Shown piece after piece: positions 28,491 through 39,139 of a stretch of DNA of 64,000 bases (the first letter of the stretch is position 1; each line of letters opens with the position of its first letter). Source of the DNA: Macrobrachium rosenbergii (lineage: Eukaryota; Arthropoda; Malacostraca; Decapoda; Palaemonidae); contig NC_089762.1 in NCBI RefSeq assembly GCF_040412425.1, forward strand, positions 17,471,212 through 17,535,211, read 5' to 3'. A program made the position numbers and the translations under genes. The notes under the pieces were generated by a model. The model saw only the letters and a program-made list of their open reading frames with translations, was not told where the DNA came from and searched no databases.

Positions 28491-29900
28491 ATGCGTCACG
28501 AAAACCCAAATAAACATTCCAGTGTAATAACACTGAAACCCTATGCTCCAGTACGGAGCAAAGGGAAATTTAATGGAAATGGTGATTGTGAAATTGGACC
28601 AGGAATATATGAACAGTCGTATGACAAATATTTGACCTTTAGCCTGGAAGAACCAAATTGTGACATTTTCAATGTATACAGGGATATTTTAAAGTGTTGT
28701 GGCCGAGAGCCTAAGATTAGTCCCGAAGGTAAAGGAAAGCTGACGGTTGAATCTACCTCAGCTAAAGAAAGTGAAAATCTAAAATCATTGTCTCGCCTTG
28801 GAGGAGTCAAAGTGGAATGTGCCGTACATGCCTATTGGAACCACTCCAAGGGTATGATATTTGCCCCACAGCTCATGACATATTCTGAGGAAAAGTTAGT
28901 GGAAGAATTGAAAGATCAAGGAGTAATAAAAATAGAAAGAATGAAGAAAAAAGTAAATGGAGCCCTAGTCCCACTTCCCAACTTGATAATCACTTTTAAT
29001 TCCACTCGATTGCCTAATATAGTGAAGGCAGCCTGGTTACGCTTCAAGGTCAAACAATACATCCCAAGGCCGAGGAGATGCTTTCATTGCCAGGAATTTG
29101 GACACATGTTAGGGTCATGCAGGCAGAAACTGCAAGGCAAACCTGCCATTTGTGTCAAGTGCAGCAAACCAGAGCATGGCATATGTAACAAGCATGCCAG
29201 GTGTGTACATTGTGGAGAGAATCACCCTTCATCTTCAATAAATTGTGATGTATACATCATGGAAAAGGAGATTCAATCATTAAGGGTAACTGAACGACTT
29301 ACATTTAGAGAGGCAAGAGAGAGAGTATTAAACTTATATGTTAGCCCAGGAATATCCTTTGCCAGTGTAGCTGCCAACCGGAGAAAGATTATAAATGGTA
29401 CAAAGGCCAATCTAAACAAAACACCAGTGATGACTCGTAACCGAGCCTCTTCGGAGGCTGTGCCAGGGATGGCTGGCACTTCTGCCTCTTCGGAGGCTGT
29501 GCCAGTGATGGCTGGCACATCTGCCTCTTTGGAGGCTGTGCCAGTGACTGCTGGCACTTTTACCTCTTCGGAGGCTGCGCCAGTGGTTTCTGGCGTTCCT
29601 GCCTCCTTGGAGGCTGCGCCAGTGATTGCCGGCGGTTCCGCCTCTTCAGAGGCTGCTCCAGGCATTGCTGGCGCTTCTGCCTCTTTGGAGGCGGCGCCAG
29701 TCATTGCTGGTGCTTCGGCCTCCTCGGAGGCTGCGCCAGTGGTTGCTGACGCCCCCGCCTCTTTGGAGGCTGCGCCAGTCATTGCTGGCGCTCCCGACTC
29801 ATCGGAGGCAGTGCCGGATGTAGCTGGCACTGCTGATCTTCACACCCCTCCTCAGGAGACATCAGCTTTGTCTGGTGTCCCTGAAACCGACAACCCCTGA
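28491..29900 (+). CDS. LINE ORF1 protein (Gag-like, CCHC knuckles, 13-residue repeats)
   Basis: An intact 469-residue frame from an ATG. Residues about 198-211 form a CCHC knuckle (CFHCQEFGHMLGSC), with two further Cys/His clusters just after (CVKCSKPEHGIC and CVHCGENHPSSSINC). This is the usual nucleic-acid-binding end of I/Jockey ORF1, which coats the LINE RNA. Residues about 319-448 are ten tandem 13-residue repeats of the form ASSEAxPVxAGxS. Such a tail is not typical of the family and looks like an expanded minisatellite. It ends about 100 bp before ORF2 begins. No stop or shift is seen, in contrast to ORF2. Confidence 0.9.
   Translation: MRHENPNKHSSVITLKPYAPVRSKGKFNGNGDCEIGPGIYEQSYDKYLTFSLEEPNCDIFNVYRDILKCCGREPKISPEGKGKLTVESTSAKESENLKSLSRLGGVKVECAVHAYWNHSKGMIFAPQLMTYSEEKLVEELKDQGVIKIERMKKKVNGALVPLPNLIITFNSTRLPNIVKAAWLRFKVKQYIPRPRRCFHCQEFGHMLGSCRQKLQGKPAICVKCSKPEHGICNKHARCVHCGENHPSSSINCDVYIMEKEIQSLRVTERLTFREARERVLNLYVSPGISFASVAANRRKIINGTKANLNKTPVMTRNRASSEAVPGMAGTSASSEAVPVMAGTSASLEAVPVTAGTFTSSEAAPVVSGVPASLEAAPVIAGGSASSEAAPGIAGASASLEAAPVIAGASASSEAAPVVADAPASLEAAPVIAGAPDSSEAVPDVAGTADLHTPPQETSALSGVPETDNP
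29446..29835 (+). repeat. Ten 39-bp coding repeats in LINE ORF1
   Basis: The unit begins gcctcttcggaggctg and encodes 13 residues (ASSEAxPVxAG plus two). Alternate copies carry Ser-Ser and Ser-Leu, suggesting a higher-order two-unit period. The repeats also keep the antisense and a third frame open, which explains long shadow frames there. Confidence 0.92.
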
Positions 29901-30005
29901 AAAGGAAGGCCGCTACAAACAATCGGTCTCCTTCTAGAAAAAGGAGCAAGGTAGCAAGCTGAAAGTGCTTAAAAGAGGCTCCAGTATTACAGCCTGTAAA
30001 GGAAA

Positions 30006-30752
30006 ATAAAATTCATTAACTTTCTCCAGTGGAACTGTCAGGGATTGAGAGCAAAGTGGGAAGAATTGAGACCGCTCATATTAGAAGTGTCTCCTGTTTG
30101 TATAGCTCTGCAGGAGACCATGATTGGTAACAACATGTGCCCCAGCCCACGAGAGTATACATCTTATTACTCCACCTATAATTTAAATATGGGAAGTCAT
30201 GGTGGTGTCGTTTTGTATGTTCGAAATGATACCCCACAAAATCCTATTAATATCCAGTCAGCTTTGCAAGTAATAGGTGTACAGATCCATCTACAAAGAA
30301 AATATACAGTATGCTCTCTCTATCTACCACCAAATGAAGTCTTCCCAATCAATGAATTTAAATCTCTTATCCAACAGTTACCACGTCCCTTTATTATTTT
30401 GGGAGATATGAATTGCAGAAGCCCTCTTTGGGGTGATATTGTCACCAACCAAAGAGGAAGATGCCTAAGTTCCATCATAGAAGGTGAAAATGTGGGGATC
30501 CTCAACTCTGGGAGTCTACACATTTTCACGTTCAAACAGGCACGCTTATCGGCAATTGATCTATCTATATGTAGTGATGACTGCCTTATAGATTTTAATT
30601 GGAGAGTTATAAATGATAGATTCACCAGTGACCATTTCCCAATAGTGGTGAGTTCAGCATCAAGTCCTCCATCTTCCAGGCTACCTAGATGGAGTACAAA
30701 AAAAGCTGATTGGGCAACATTCCAGGAGCAAAGCTCAATAGATGACTGCTGA
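30006..30752 (+). pseudogene. LINE ORF2, AP endonuclease part
   Basis: The frame opens with FLQWNCQGLRAKWEEL (WNCQG endonuclease motif), then CIALQETMI (catalytic Glu), GGVVLYVR, YLPPNEVFP, FIILGDMNCRSPLWG (GDMN motif), and TSDHFPIVVS (catalytic SDH). The domain is complete and appears catalytically intact. It is cut by a stop near 30752; a further ~150 bp with VPWWT continues in shifted frames before the RT frame. No ATG is obvious at the start, as in many LINE ORF2s. Confidence 0.9.
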
Positions 30753-32694
30753 TGACTTTCCCAGCGTAGATGATGCTCTTGAATTTTTAAGTACAATATT
30801 GTTCTCGGCTGGTCTTCAGTCCATACCCAGGACATCAGGCGTATTTATCCGCTGACCGGTTCCCTGGTGGACTCGTAAATGCCAGGAAACTCATAGAACT
30901 ATGAGGTCTGCATACACAAGATACCGTAGACGAAAATGTGAGTATTACCGCGTAGAATTTCGAAAAGCAAGAGCTCATTTTCGTTTGGAAATCAAAAAAG
31001 CACGAAAAGAATCTTGGACAATCTTTATTTCTTCAATAAATTCGAAAACTCCTCTAACACTAGTTTGGAAGAGAGTTAGAAAAATAGCAGGCAAGTTTAC
31101 TCCCTGTCAACCTCCAGTTATCAAGATCAATGGTTGTGAGGTAGCAGACCCCCAGTTAGTTGCAAATGAGTTTGCTAATCATTTTGCTAATGTTGCAAAG
31201 AAAAACGATGATCGACCATACTCGGCTCAAAGGCAGCAGATGGAACAAGTTGAAATAGATTTTGATATGTTGAGACATGAGAAATACAATGATCCGTTTA
31301 CGATGAGGGAATTTCTATCGGCCCTAAATAAATGTAATGAATCAGCTCCTGGACTGGATGATATAACGTATTCAGTGATTAAGCAAACCCCTGAAAATAC
31401 CAAACAATTCATATTGAGCCTTATTAACAGAATTTACAGGGAGCATATCTTCCCTAAGATCTGGGAGATGTTAAAATTATTGCCGTTTGCGAAACCTGGA
31501 AAAGACTCGTTTAAAGTAGAAAATTATCGTCCAATTGCACTATCATCATGTTTGTGCAAGATCATGGAAAAAATGGTAAACACACGCTTGATGTGGTACT
31601 TAGAACGGGGTAAATATCTGTCCCCAGCACAGTGTGGCTTCCGAAGCATGCACTCCACAACTGATGTTCTACTTCGAATGGAGTCTTCAATATGTGAAGC
31701 TTTTGCCAACAAGCAACATCACATCACGGTCTTCTTTGATTTGGAGAAGGCTTATGATACAACATGGAGATATGGCATTTTGAGGATCCTTCATGAATGT
31801 AACCTGAGAGGCAGTTTGCCCCTCTTCATTAAGGTTTTTATTAAAAATAGGCTATTTCGGGTCCTGGTTGGAGCAACAATGTCAGAAGTATTCAGTCAAG
31901 AAGGATTACCACAAGGAAGTGTTTTAAGCGTAACATTGTTTGCCTTGCCAATCAATGGGGTTTCCAAAATAATTCCCTCAGATATAACATATACCCTTTT
32001 TGTTGACGACCTTTCAATCTCCTTTGCAGCTTCAAGGATGGCAGTGGCTGAACGTCGCCTTCAGCTCTGCATTGACAATATAGTGAAGTGGGCTGAGGTT
32101 AATGGTTTTAAATTTTCTACTAGTAAAATGGTAACTATGCACTTTTGTCGCATAAGAGGATTTCATCCTGATCCAGATCTATTTATTCATAGGCACAGAA
32201 TTCCATGTGTAGGTGAAACGAGGTTCCTTGGGTTGATTTTCGATAGTAAGCTGACCTGGATCCCAAATCTGAAGTATATTAAGACCAAATGCTTGAAAGC
32301 GATGAATTTGCTGAAAGTTCTGTCTCATACTGTGTGGGGTGCAGACAGAACTCAGATGTTGAGATTGTATAAAGCCCTGGTCTTTTCAAAATTAACGTAT
32401 GGATGTGAAGTTTACACGTCTGCAAAGCCCAATAGCCTTAAAATGCTCAACTCGATTCATCATGGTGGGGTACGGTTGTGTACAGGAGCATTTAAATCAT
32501 CTCCCATTGAGAGCATGTTGGTAGATGCTGGTGAGGTGCCACTGGATCTTCATTACAAGCGTCTGCTGGTTCGGAGCTGGTATAGATTCCAGAGGCTACC
32601 TAAGTCTTTGACCAGCATATGTATGAGAAGGAAAGGCATTGGCATTATTATAAAAATCATCCCAAGCAACCGCATCCGTTTGCTTTTAGAATAA
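30753..32694 (+). pseudogene. LINE ORF2, reverse transcriptase part
   Basis: After the shifted linker a 597-residue frame carries the RT. The motifs are APGLDDITYSVIKQ, FKVENYRPIALSSCLCKIME, HHITVFFDLEKAYDTTW (first catalytic Asp), EGLPQGSVLSVTLFALPIN, and ITYTLFVDDLSISF (FVDD active site). SKMVTMHF and TRFLGLIFDSKLTW follow. All are in the order expected of the I superfamily. The frame ends at a premature stop just before the RNase H. Confidence 0.92.
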
Positions 32695-32817
32695 ACTTGA
32701 TTCTCAGGGAATTAAATATGCCTAGGGTGAAGATTCTACCAGTAAAGTATTCTGTTATTCCCCTGGAAATTTCCAGAGGTAGAATTCTGCAAGTATTTTA
32801 ATTTCACCAAGTCAGAA

Positions 32818-33689
32818 TTGTCATGTGAGGCCATGCGGTCAATATTTTTAGAACATTCGATGGAACATGGCACCTACACACCAATCTTCACGGATGGCTC
32901 AAAGTCTGATGCTGGCGTCGGCTTTGGTGTAGTCTTCCCTGATATAGAGAGGAGTGGAAGGTTATCATCTGTTGCCTCAATTTTTACTGCTGAGATAAAT
33001 GCAATTTTAAAAGCTTTAAAGGAGATTTTAATTCATAATGGAAACAATTTTATTATATATAGTGATTCAAAAAGTGTACTTCAGGCACTGGAATCTTTTA
33101 ATCCTTTAAACCCCTGGTTTTAGAAGTATTAGAATGGTTGTTTTTATTGAAAAGAAGAGAGAAAGAAGTTAAGTTCTGTTGGGTGCCTTCCCATGTTGGG
33201 GTGGATGGGAACGAAAAAGCAGACCAACTAGCGAAATCAGCGGTCAACTTTCCAGAACCCACAAGATGCCTACTACCACGGGATGTATATCCTGTAGTAG
33301 GACAAACAATAAAAAAGCGTTGGCAGTCTCAGTGGGAGAATATTTTAACAAATAGAAAAATGCTTAGTATTGCATCATCTGTGTCTCCTTGGTCATATCC
33401 CCATATGCCAAGGAGACAGGAGACAATGCTATGCAGGTTGAGGATTGGACATACAAGACTCACGCATGGGTTCTTGATGTCCCGTGAGAATCCTCCAATT
33501 TGTGAAGACTGTGCTGTACCCTGAGTGTGGGACATTTGCTGGTTGAATGTCCCACACTTAGGAATTTGAGACAAAGGTTCCTGTCTTGGGGACGAGATGA
33601 AGTTGATAATTTTAATCTTGCTACAATCCTTGGAAAGGATTGTAACACTCAACAATTGTATACTTTTATGTTGGAGCGGGCCTTCTGAA
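32818..33689 (+). pseudogene. LINE ORF2, RNase H and C-terminal tail
   Basis: RNase H motifs are FTDGSKSDAGVGFGVVF (Asp), TAEINAILKALKEI (Glu), IIYSDSKSVLQALES (Asp) and, after one shift, WVPSHVGVDGNEKADQLAK (last Asp). A further shift near 33522 leads to CEDC then VGHLLVECPTLRNLRQRFL and the natural stop ERAF at 33689. Two frameshifts inactivate this copy. The domain removes RNA from the cDNA hybrid. Confidence 0.88.
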
Positions 33690-33958
33690 GAAAATATAGC
33701 TTGTATATAGAATATATGAAGAAATTTATTTATATACGTATCAGATATTTTTATATGAAATTTATTTTAAACCTATTTCTTTTTATTCAAATATTTATAT
33801 GCATACCTTTTAGATATTTTTATATGGATTTTTTATATACATAACTTTTAGATATTTTTATATGAAATTTATTTTAGACTTAATTTTTATATTTAAATTT
33901 GTTTCGACGTCAATAACCTAGATGTTATGACACCAGATTTAATAAACAAATCAATCAA
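33690..33958 (+). other. 3' UTR and tail of the I/Nimb-like LINE
   Basis: AT-rich, with repeats of tttagatatttttatatg and an end of the type aataaacaaatcaatcaa immediately before the second copy of the duplication. Confidence 0.85.
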
Positions 33959-33971
33959 TCGTCTTCTCCTT

Positions 33972-35560
33972 TTCCTTTGGGTTCGGTACCTCATAATCTT
34001 CCCTTCGAAAACCTTTAGAGTTTGGGACCAATGGGAACGTTCTCTACTTGCCCAACGTCGTCTACGAGAGCTCCGGTAGTAACTCCGAGTGTGGGTGCTA
34101 TTCTTTCCTTCCTCCTTTGGTTCCTCCCTTTTCAAATTTTCCGACAGTTTCCTCTGTCCTTCCGGCTAAGGCGGGCCTTGTGAGTTCGGGTTTGATTTCG
34201 GGTAATCAGGTACCTTTTCCTTCGTCTTCTCTAAGTTCGGGACCTTCTGTTCTGGACCCCCAGTCTCATGCGACCCTACTACATCCGGGTTTGTGTGGTG
34301 TGGGTGTTGCGGTCTCTCCGCTCTCAGGAGTGGGCGTTGTCCGTCCAGGTGTGACTGACCCAGGTGTTCTGTCATCATCTTTAGCGGGTGTGGTTTTTGC
34401 GCAACCTATTTCGACAAATCCCAGGGACTTTCGGAATGATTCGTCGGGTGTCCGTATTGCGCAACCAGGCGTGTTCGGTTCCGGATCATTAGATACTACG
34501 TTTGTTAGGGGTCAGCCTGTCTCATTTCTGGTTTCGGCTCAGCCAGACCATTTCGACAAAGACTGTTCCTGCGAAGAAGAGGATCAGATACCGGAGGCTA
34601 GTCTTCCTTCGGCCAGTGAGTCCGAATATAGAAGGATGTTGGACTTTATTCAATCGCTGTATCCGCAGTCTAAGGCTCAGGAGGAGCCGATACAGCAAAA
34701 CCAAGCGATGTTCGAGTCACTTTATGCAACTAAACCTGTGGTAACACAATCACCAAAGAATCTGGTCTGGTTTGGCAGGGTCGAGCAGGCTTTGAGAGAG
34801 GCTGACAATAGGTTAGCAATAGTAGTAGGATTGGGCAAGCAGGATTCAGCTTTGCTTCCTATTCGGAAGGGCTTCTATCGGGTCGCGGGTAACCCTTCTG
34901 CGGGTGTGAGGGTACCACTAAACGAATCGGTAGAGGCATTCCTATCTCGGGTTCCATCATCGAACCGTCTTGTATCTATCTCGGCCAGGGAAGCCAGTAT
35001 ATTAGAAGACACCTTCCGCAATCAGTCGGAGGCGCTTTCACATACTATGTGGATGTTATCTGGTCTGATGGGATTCCTCAAACAGGACGGCTATTCTCCA
35101 TCTGACCTGACACTCTTCGACAACCTCATCACGTCAGTGTCCATGGGACTTGCACACCAGGCTAACGTCTCTGCAGGATGCACTACCTTTTAGGGAAGAA
35201 GAGGAGGACTTCTACCTCAATCATCTGCCACCTCATTTTCCAGACATCCACAAGAGGGCACTGCTGAGGCTCCGTTGGTGCTCAGCAGCAGTCTGTTCAG
35301 AGAGGAAGACGTGTCGGCTATGATCGACCTCGTTTCGTCTACATCGGCTATGGAATCACAACAGGCAATGATCAGGGTTGCAGCTCAGACTGCTAGATCT
35401 CAAGGGGGCTAGAATGTCCTCCCCTTCGAAGCGCTCTCGCTCTAAGTTGCTGGGAGGTTCTCCTAAAAGAGTACGATTTGTTGCCAAACCTAGTTTGGCC
35501 CTGGATCCGAAACCTTCCAGTCACAAGAAGGGTTTTCGGAGATAGGAGACATATCCCTCG
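33972..35560 (+). pseudogene. DIRS-like gag (element A), second half
   Basis: Resumes the gag frame after the LINE. A stop near 34016 and one shift precede a 381-residue frame. It is Ser/Gly/Pro-rich at first, then has a structured part with LDFIQSLYPQSK, LVWFGRVEQALREADNRLA, a helix-rich stretch, and HTMWMLSGLMGFLKQDGYSP. Shifted frames continue with LFREEEEDFYLNHLPPHFPD and end in a basic tail (KRVRFVAKP, SHKKGFRR). This layout, followed at once by an RT start, fits DIRS Gag. It is inferred rather than proven. Confidence 0.65.
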
Positions 35561-35599
35561 CTTGCACCATTAGGAGGTTGCCTTGCCCTATGCTGGGAC

Positions 35600-35815
35600 A
35601 TCTGGCAGGATTGGGGCGTGGAGAGTTGGGTAGTGGAGGTCTTGAGGAGGGTTACAGAGTCCCTTTTCACTCTCGTCCCCCGCTATCAACACACCAGTAC
35701 ATCTTCCCAGTTACTCCCCTTCTTCCATCAGGGGATTAGCTTTGGCGGCAGAGATTCAAGCCCTTTTAGAGAAGGGTGCCTTAGAGCCCGCTCCTCCTTC
35801 TCCAGGGTTCTACAG
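35600..35815 (+). pseudogene. DIRS-like RT, N-terminal fragment (element A)
   Basis: Contains LALAAEIQALLEKGALEPAP and PGFYS, the conserved entry to DIRS reverse transcriptases, preceded by GAWRVG-like sequence. After GFYS the similarity stops abruptly and a new Gag-like frame begins. The element is therefore truncated at a sharp junction, by deletion or template switch. Confidence 0.7.
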
Positions 35816-38800
35816 CTGTGACTGGACTCCAGAGCAGAGGAGGAAGTATCAGAAGAAACCCCCAAATCGTCGTCTGAGGGTAATCGCTCCCGATGACTCC
35901 CTTGGTGGCTAAACCTTCAGATACCTTCCTCACTTCAGTGAAACTTCCCTGGTTTGCTACCACTCCTACAGGAGAGGTTTCCCCTTCGTTGTCTTTGCTT
36001 GCTTTGTCGGGTGGAAATCTTCGTTGGGGACTGGAAGTCCGGAAGACTTCCCTTTGGTGGCCCCCTTTCGCTGGGTTGTGGGTAGGAATCCCCCATCAGT
36101 GCAAATGGAGACTACCACTTCTAACTTGACTGTGTTTCAAGGTGTGGAGGAGGAGCAACTCCAGGCTACCTGGCAGTCTCTTGGCCTCCAAGGAGTTCCC
36201 TCAGCGCAGGGCATCTTGTGTCACCTGTGAGCTGCTTGCGCCCCTGCTGCTCCTCCGGTGACTCACGCTGCGGCGACAGTGACCACGTCTACTGTTACCA
36301 TGACTACCGACTATTTGATGCCCTTGAGTGTGACCACACACCCCATGTTGATGACCCTTTCAGTAGTGGATAAGAAGTTGCCTCACGCCCCTGTTGTATC
36401 CTCCATGGTATCCGCCCCTGCTGCTTGGGAGTCTGCTCTGGAGTCTTCCTCCAACCTCGGGGAGCAGATCCTTCATGCCCTCTTGAAGAAGACGAAGAAG
36501 GAGAAGTTGAAGTCCAAGAAAAGAAGTAAGAAGGTGTCATATGTCGTCTTCATCATTGTCTTCGTCTGCTGCTGCCTCCTCCTGTCTCTCTTCCAAAGCC
36601 CACAAGTAGAGGAAGGAGGTAGTTTCTCCCTCCTGGAAGAAGTCCTGCACTTGGTCTTTTGTAGGGGTCTCTCTCTCCCGAGAAAGACATGGGGATCTCT
36701 TGCTGGCCCTCCTCAGTCTTCGAACTTGGGGGCCACGGGTGTGTGGACCTCCAAGGAGGCCCAAGCACCCAGCACTTCTGCTCAGGGCTCCACTCCCAAG
36801 TGTAGTGCTGTGCCTGCCTCTACTCGAGTCTTCTTGGACACTTGAGCAGAAGGGTCTTCTGCAGAACCTTTGCATACCACGCAGGCTTTGAGTATGCGGA
36901 CCTCCAAGGAGGCGAGTATATCTCAGGGTGCTCAGTTTTTGTGAAACCTTGAGTCACCTCGACCTGATTCAGGCACGCGAGAGAGGATGAGGTCCGAGCA
37001 TGAGGGTGCTTCCCCACCCCCTACCTCTACTCACCTAAGTACGTGGCCAGGGTCCTGTGAAGGTGCTGCTGACTCGATGGTCCATGCACCAGGAGTTGCT
37101 CTGAGGAGGTCCTCCATACAGTTGTCTTCTTGACAGGAGTCTTCAGCCTCAGAGACGGCTGGGGTATGTCGAGAGGACATTGCAAGCTCACGCCCCAGAG
37201 TGCGTGACTGCTCTCCCCGGGCCGGCCCCCACTTACATTCACGTGAATGGGCTCGCTCACCTGCCGAGAGCATTCATGTGCATTCGCTTAAGCCTCTGCC
37301 CTCTCCTCAGGACAGCCCCCCCTCCACGTTCGTGCAAGAGGAGGAGCTCTCCTAGACCTGTGAAGCCATTGCCACTGCGGGTTGGTGATCGCTCTGGGCC
37401 TGCCTCTCCTGCTGGGACCATCGGTTCCGATAGGACAGGTAAGGGTACTCGATCCCTCTCCTGTCCCCTCATTTCCTGGGGGTATTCCGGAAATTGTGAG
37501 TCAGACAGAAGGGTTTGTGAGTGGGACATCGCTTCCCATTAGAGCCCTACCACAAAGGCTTACAAAGCGGGCAAGGTTCTCGAACCTACCCGTTAGTCTG
37601 CCCAAGTGGTTGAGCAGGGAGCCTGGGGTTCCGGTGAGGTTCTCCCACCTGCAGGAAGAGTATTGAGGGAGGACTGTGGATTGGGAGGACTTGAGGGTCC
37701 TCTGCCCTAAGACGCAGATTCTCCTGAGATACAGAGGATCTTTGCGTAGATCATCTCGTTGACTTGTCGACACAACCTGGGGAAGGGACCTTGGCTACGT
37801 CCATTGAGAGTCCTTCTTGCCTAGAAGTCTACTGGGGTCCTAAGAAAGAACCCAGAGCTTCTGTAGGCTTGCCTTAGTCCTCACTTGCCGAGGGAGTTTT
37901 GGATCAGGATAACTCTCATGTCTCTGGGGAAGAGAGTTCCCTTCGATCCAGTTGTTCGGCCAAGCTACTTCCCCGCCTCTGCCTCGCCAGAAAAAGTACT
38001 ACACGCTCTCGACAGATCCACTGCTGACGAAACAGGTTGACCGGGACGTGGTTAAACTTAGCTCCAGGTCTCTCGCTACAGTATCTTCGAGTGGAATATG
38101 TAGTCTTCATGCAACAGGAAGTGGCAGCCTGGAAGCCACTGCCATGGTAGCCTTCCAGGCAGTCTCCTGGCTGGACCTATGTTCTCTCACGGTGTCCAAG
38201 GTTGCAGCCTCTGGGGGTTCCATCAGTCCCATAGAAGACTCAACCTTCAGGAGGCTGTGCCAATTTGGTGGCAGGGCTATCTCTTACCTGGCCCACCAGA
38301 CGTCAAACCTGTGGCCAACCTAGTGCTGAAGATGAGGGATGCTTTCCTCACTCTCTGGTGATAGGGCTATCTCCTACCTGGCCCACCAGACAGCAAACCC
38401 GTGGACCAAGCTAGTGCTGAAGAGGAGGGACGCTGTCCTCACTTGGATCACCAAGCACATCGCCCCAGACTTGGCTTTGGCTCTTCGGAATGGACTGTTG
38501 CTGGGTTCTGCCTTTCTCCTCTCTCGAGAGGAGGTAGATGCTGTGGAGGACAAGCATCATGTTGAGGATAACGACTGACTTGTTCACCAGGCAGTGACAA
38601 AGGCCTCCCGGTCTTCACATGTCACTATGGCCTAACCTTTGGGTCTGGCTAGCAATTCTTCAGGCCCTAAGAAGTCCCAGACTTCGAAGGGTGCTCGAGG
38701 AACCGCCCAGCCTTCTTCTGCCCCTGCCAAAAAGTATGCACATCCGTGCCCCTTTCCAGTCTAGTAAAGGGAAAGAAGAACGGAGGAAAACACTAGGGTT

Positions 38801-38995
38801 GGTGTTCCCCTCTACAAGCTGCCGTGGCGGGGGTGGGGGGTTGCTTGTCGATGGTACCCTTCTTGTGTGCAGCTTTACAGTGTTGCTTTTCTGCAGCATG
38901 AAACACTTTTCTGCAACATGGTTCCACAAAGTTTGTAGGCAGAGGTGGGATCGACAGGCCTCTGCCAGAAAATATTGGGTAATAAAAGTTTGAAA
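35816..38995 (+). pseudogene. Second DIRS-like gag (element B), decayed
   Basis: Starts after the junction with DWTPEQRRKYQKKPPNRRLR. It continues through Thr/Pro/Ser-rich pieces (TMTTDYLMPLSV), a Lys-rich basic stretch (KKTKKEKLKSKKRSKK) and a long Ser-rich decayed region. Near 38160-38580 a recognisable DIRS Gag core appears: AVSWLDLCSLTVS, GGRAISYLAHQTANPWTKLVL, KRRDAVL. The part with GRAISYLAHQT is duplicated in tandem (about 38265 and 38355). The tail has PKKSQTSKGARGTAQP, and FVGRGGIDRPLPENIG-like sequence suggests the start of the RT region. Many stops and shifts. Confidence 0.6.
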
Positions 38996-39139
38996 CCCAG
39001 AAAATAGTTTGTTCATCTGCAAACTCATTATGTTGACTTAAGGATAAAGTTTTATCTCTTAGAGAAGGGAAGAGATCTAGAAAGTTAGCCAGACTAAAGC
39101 AGCTATGAGGACTCTTTCCCAGGTTACGTATTGAATTGT

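Larger units (their letters stand above)
27800..33958 (+). mobile_element. I/Nimb-like LINE, 6.16 kb, nearly complete
   Basis: The element is bounded by a 13-bp target-site duplication tcgtcttctcctt (27787-27799 and 33959-33971). It has a 5' region of about 690 bp, ORF1 with CCHC knuckles, ORF2 with AP endonuclease, RT and RNase H, an AT-rich 3' UTR and a tail of aataaacaaatcaatcaa type. The RNase H downstream of RT and the FFDLEKAYD and FVDD motifs point to the I superfamily (Nimb-like). Only a few frameshifts separate it from being intact, so insertion into the DIRS gag was probably recent. Confidence 0.9.

Noticed and set aside
29273..29830. 185-codon minus-strand frame opposite LINE ORF1
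   Set aside because: It is open only because the 39-bp repeats lack stops in that frame too; the plus-strand frame carries the zinc knuckles.
36256..36875. Several 60-195 residue frames as host genes
   Set aside because: They are overlapping frames of a low-complexity Ser/Pro/Lys-rich decayed DIRS gag.
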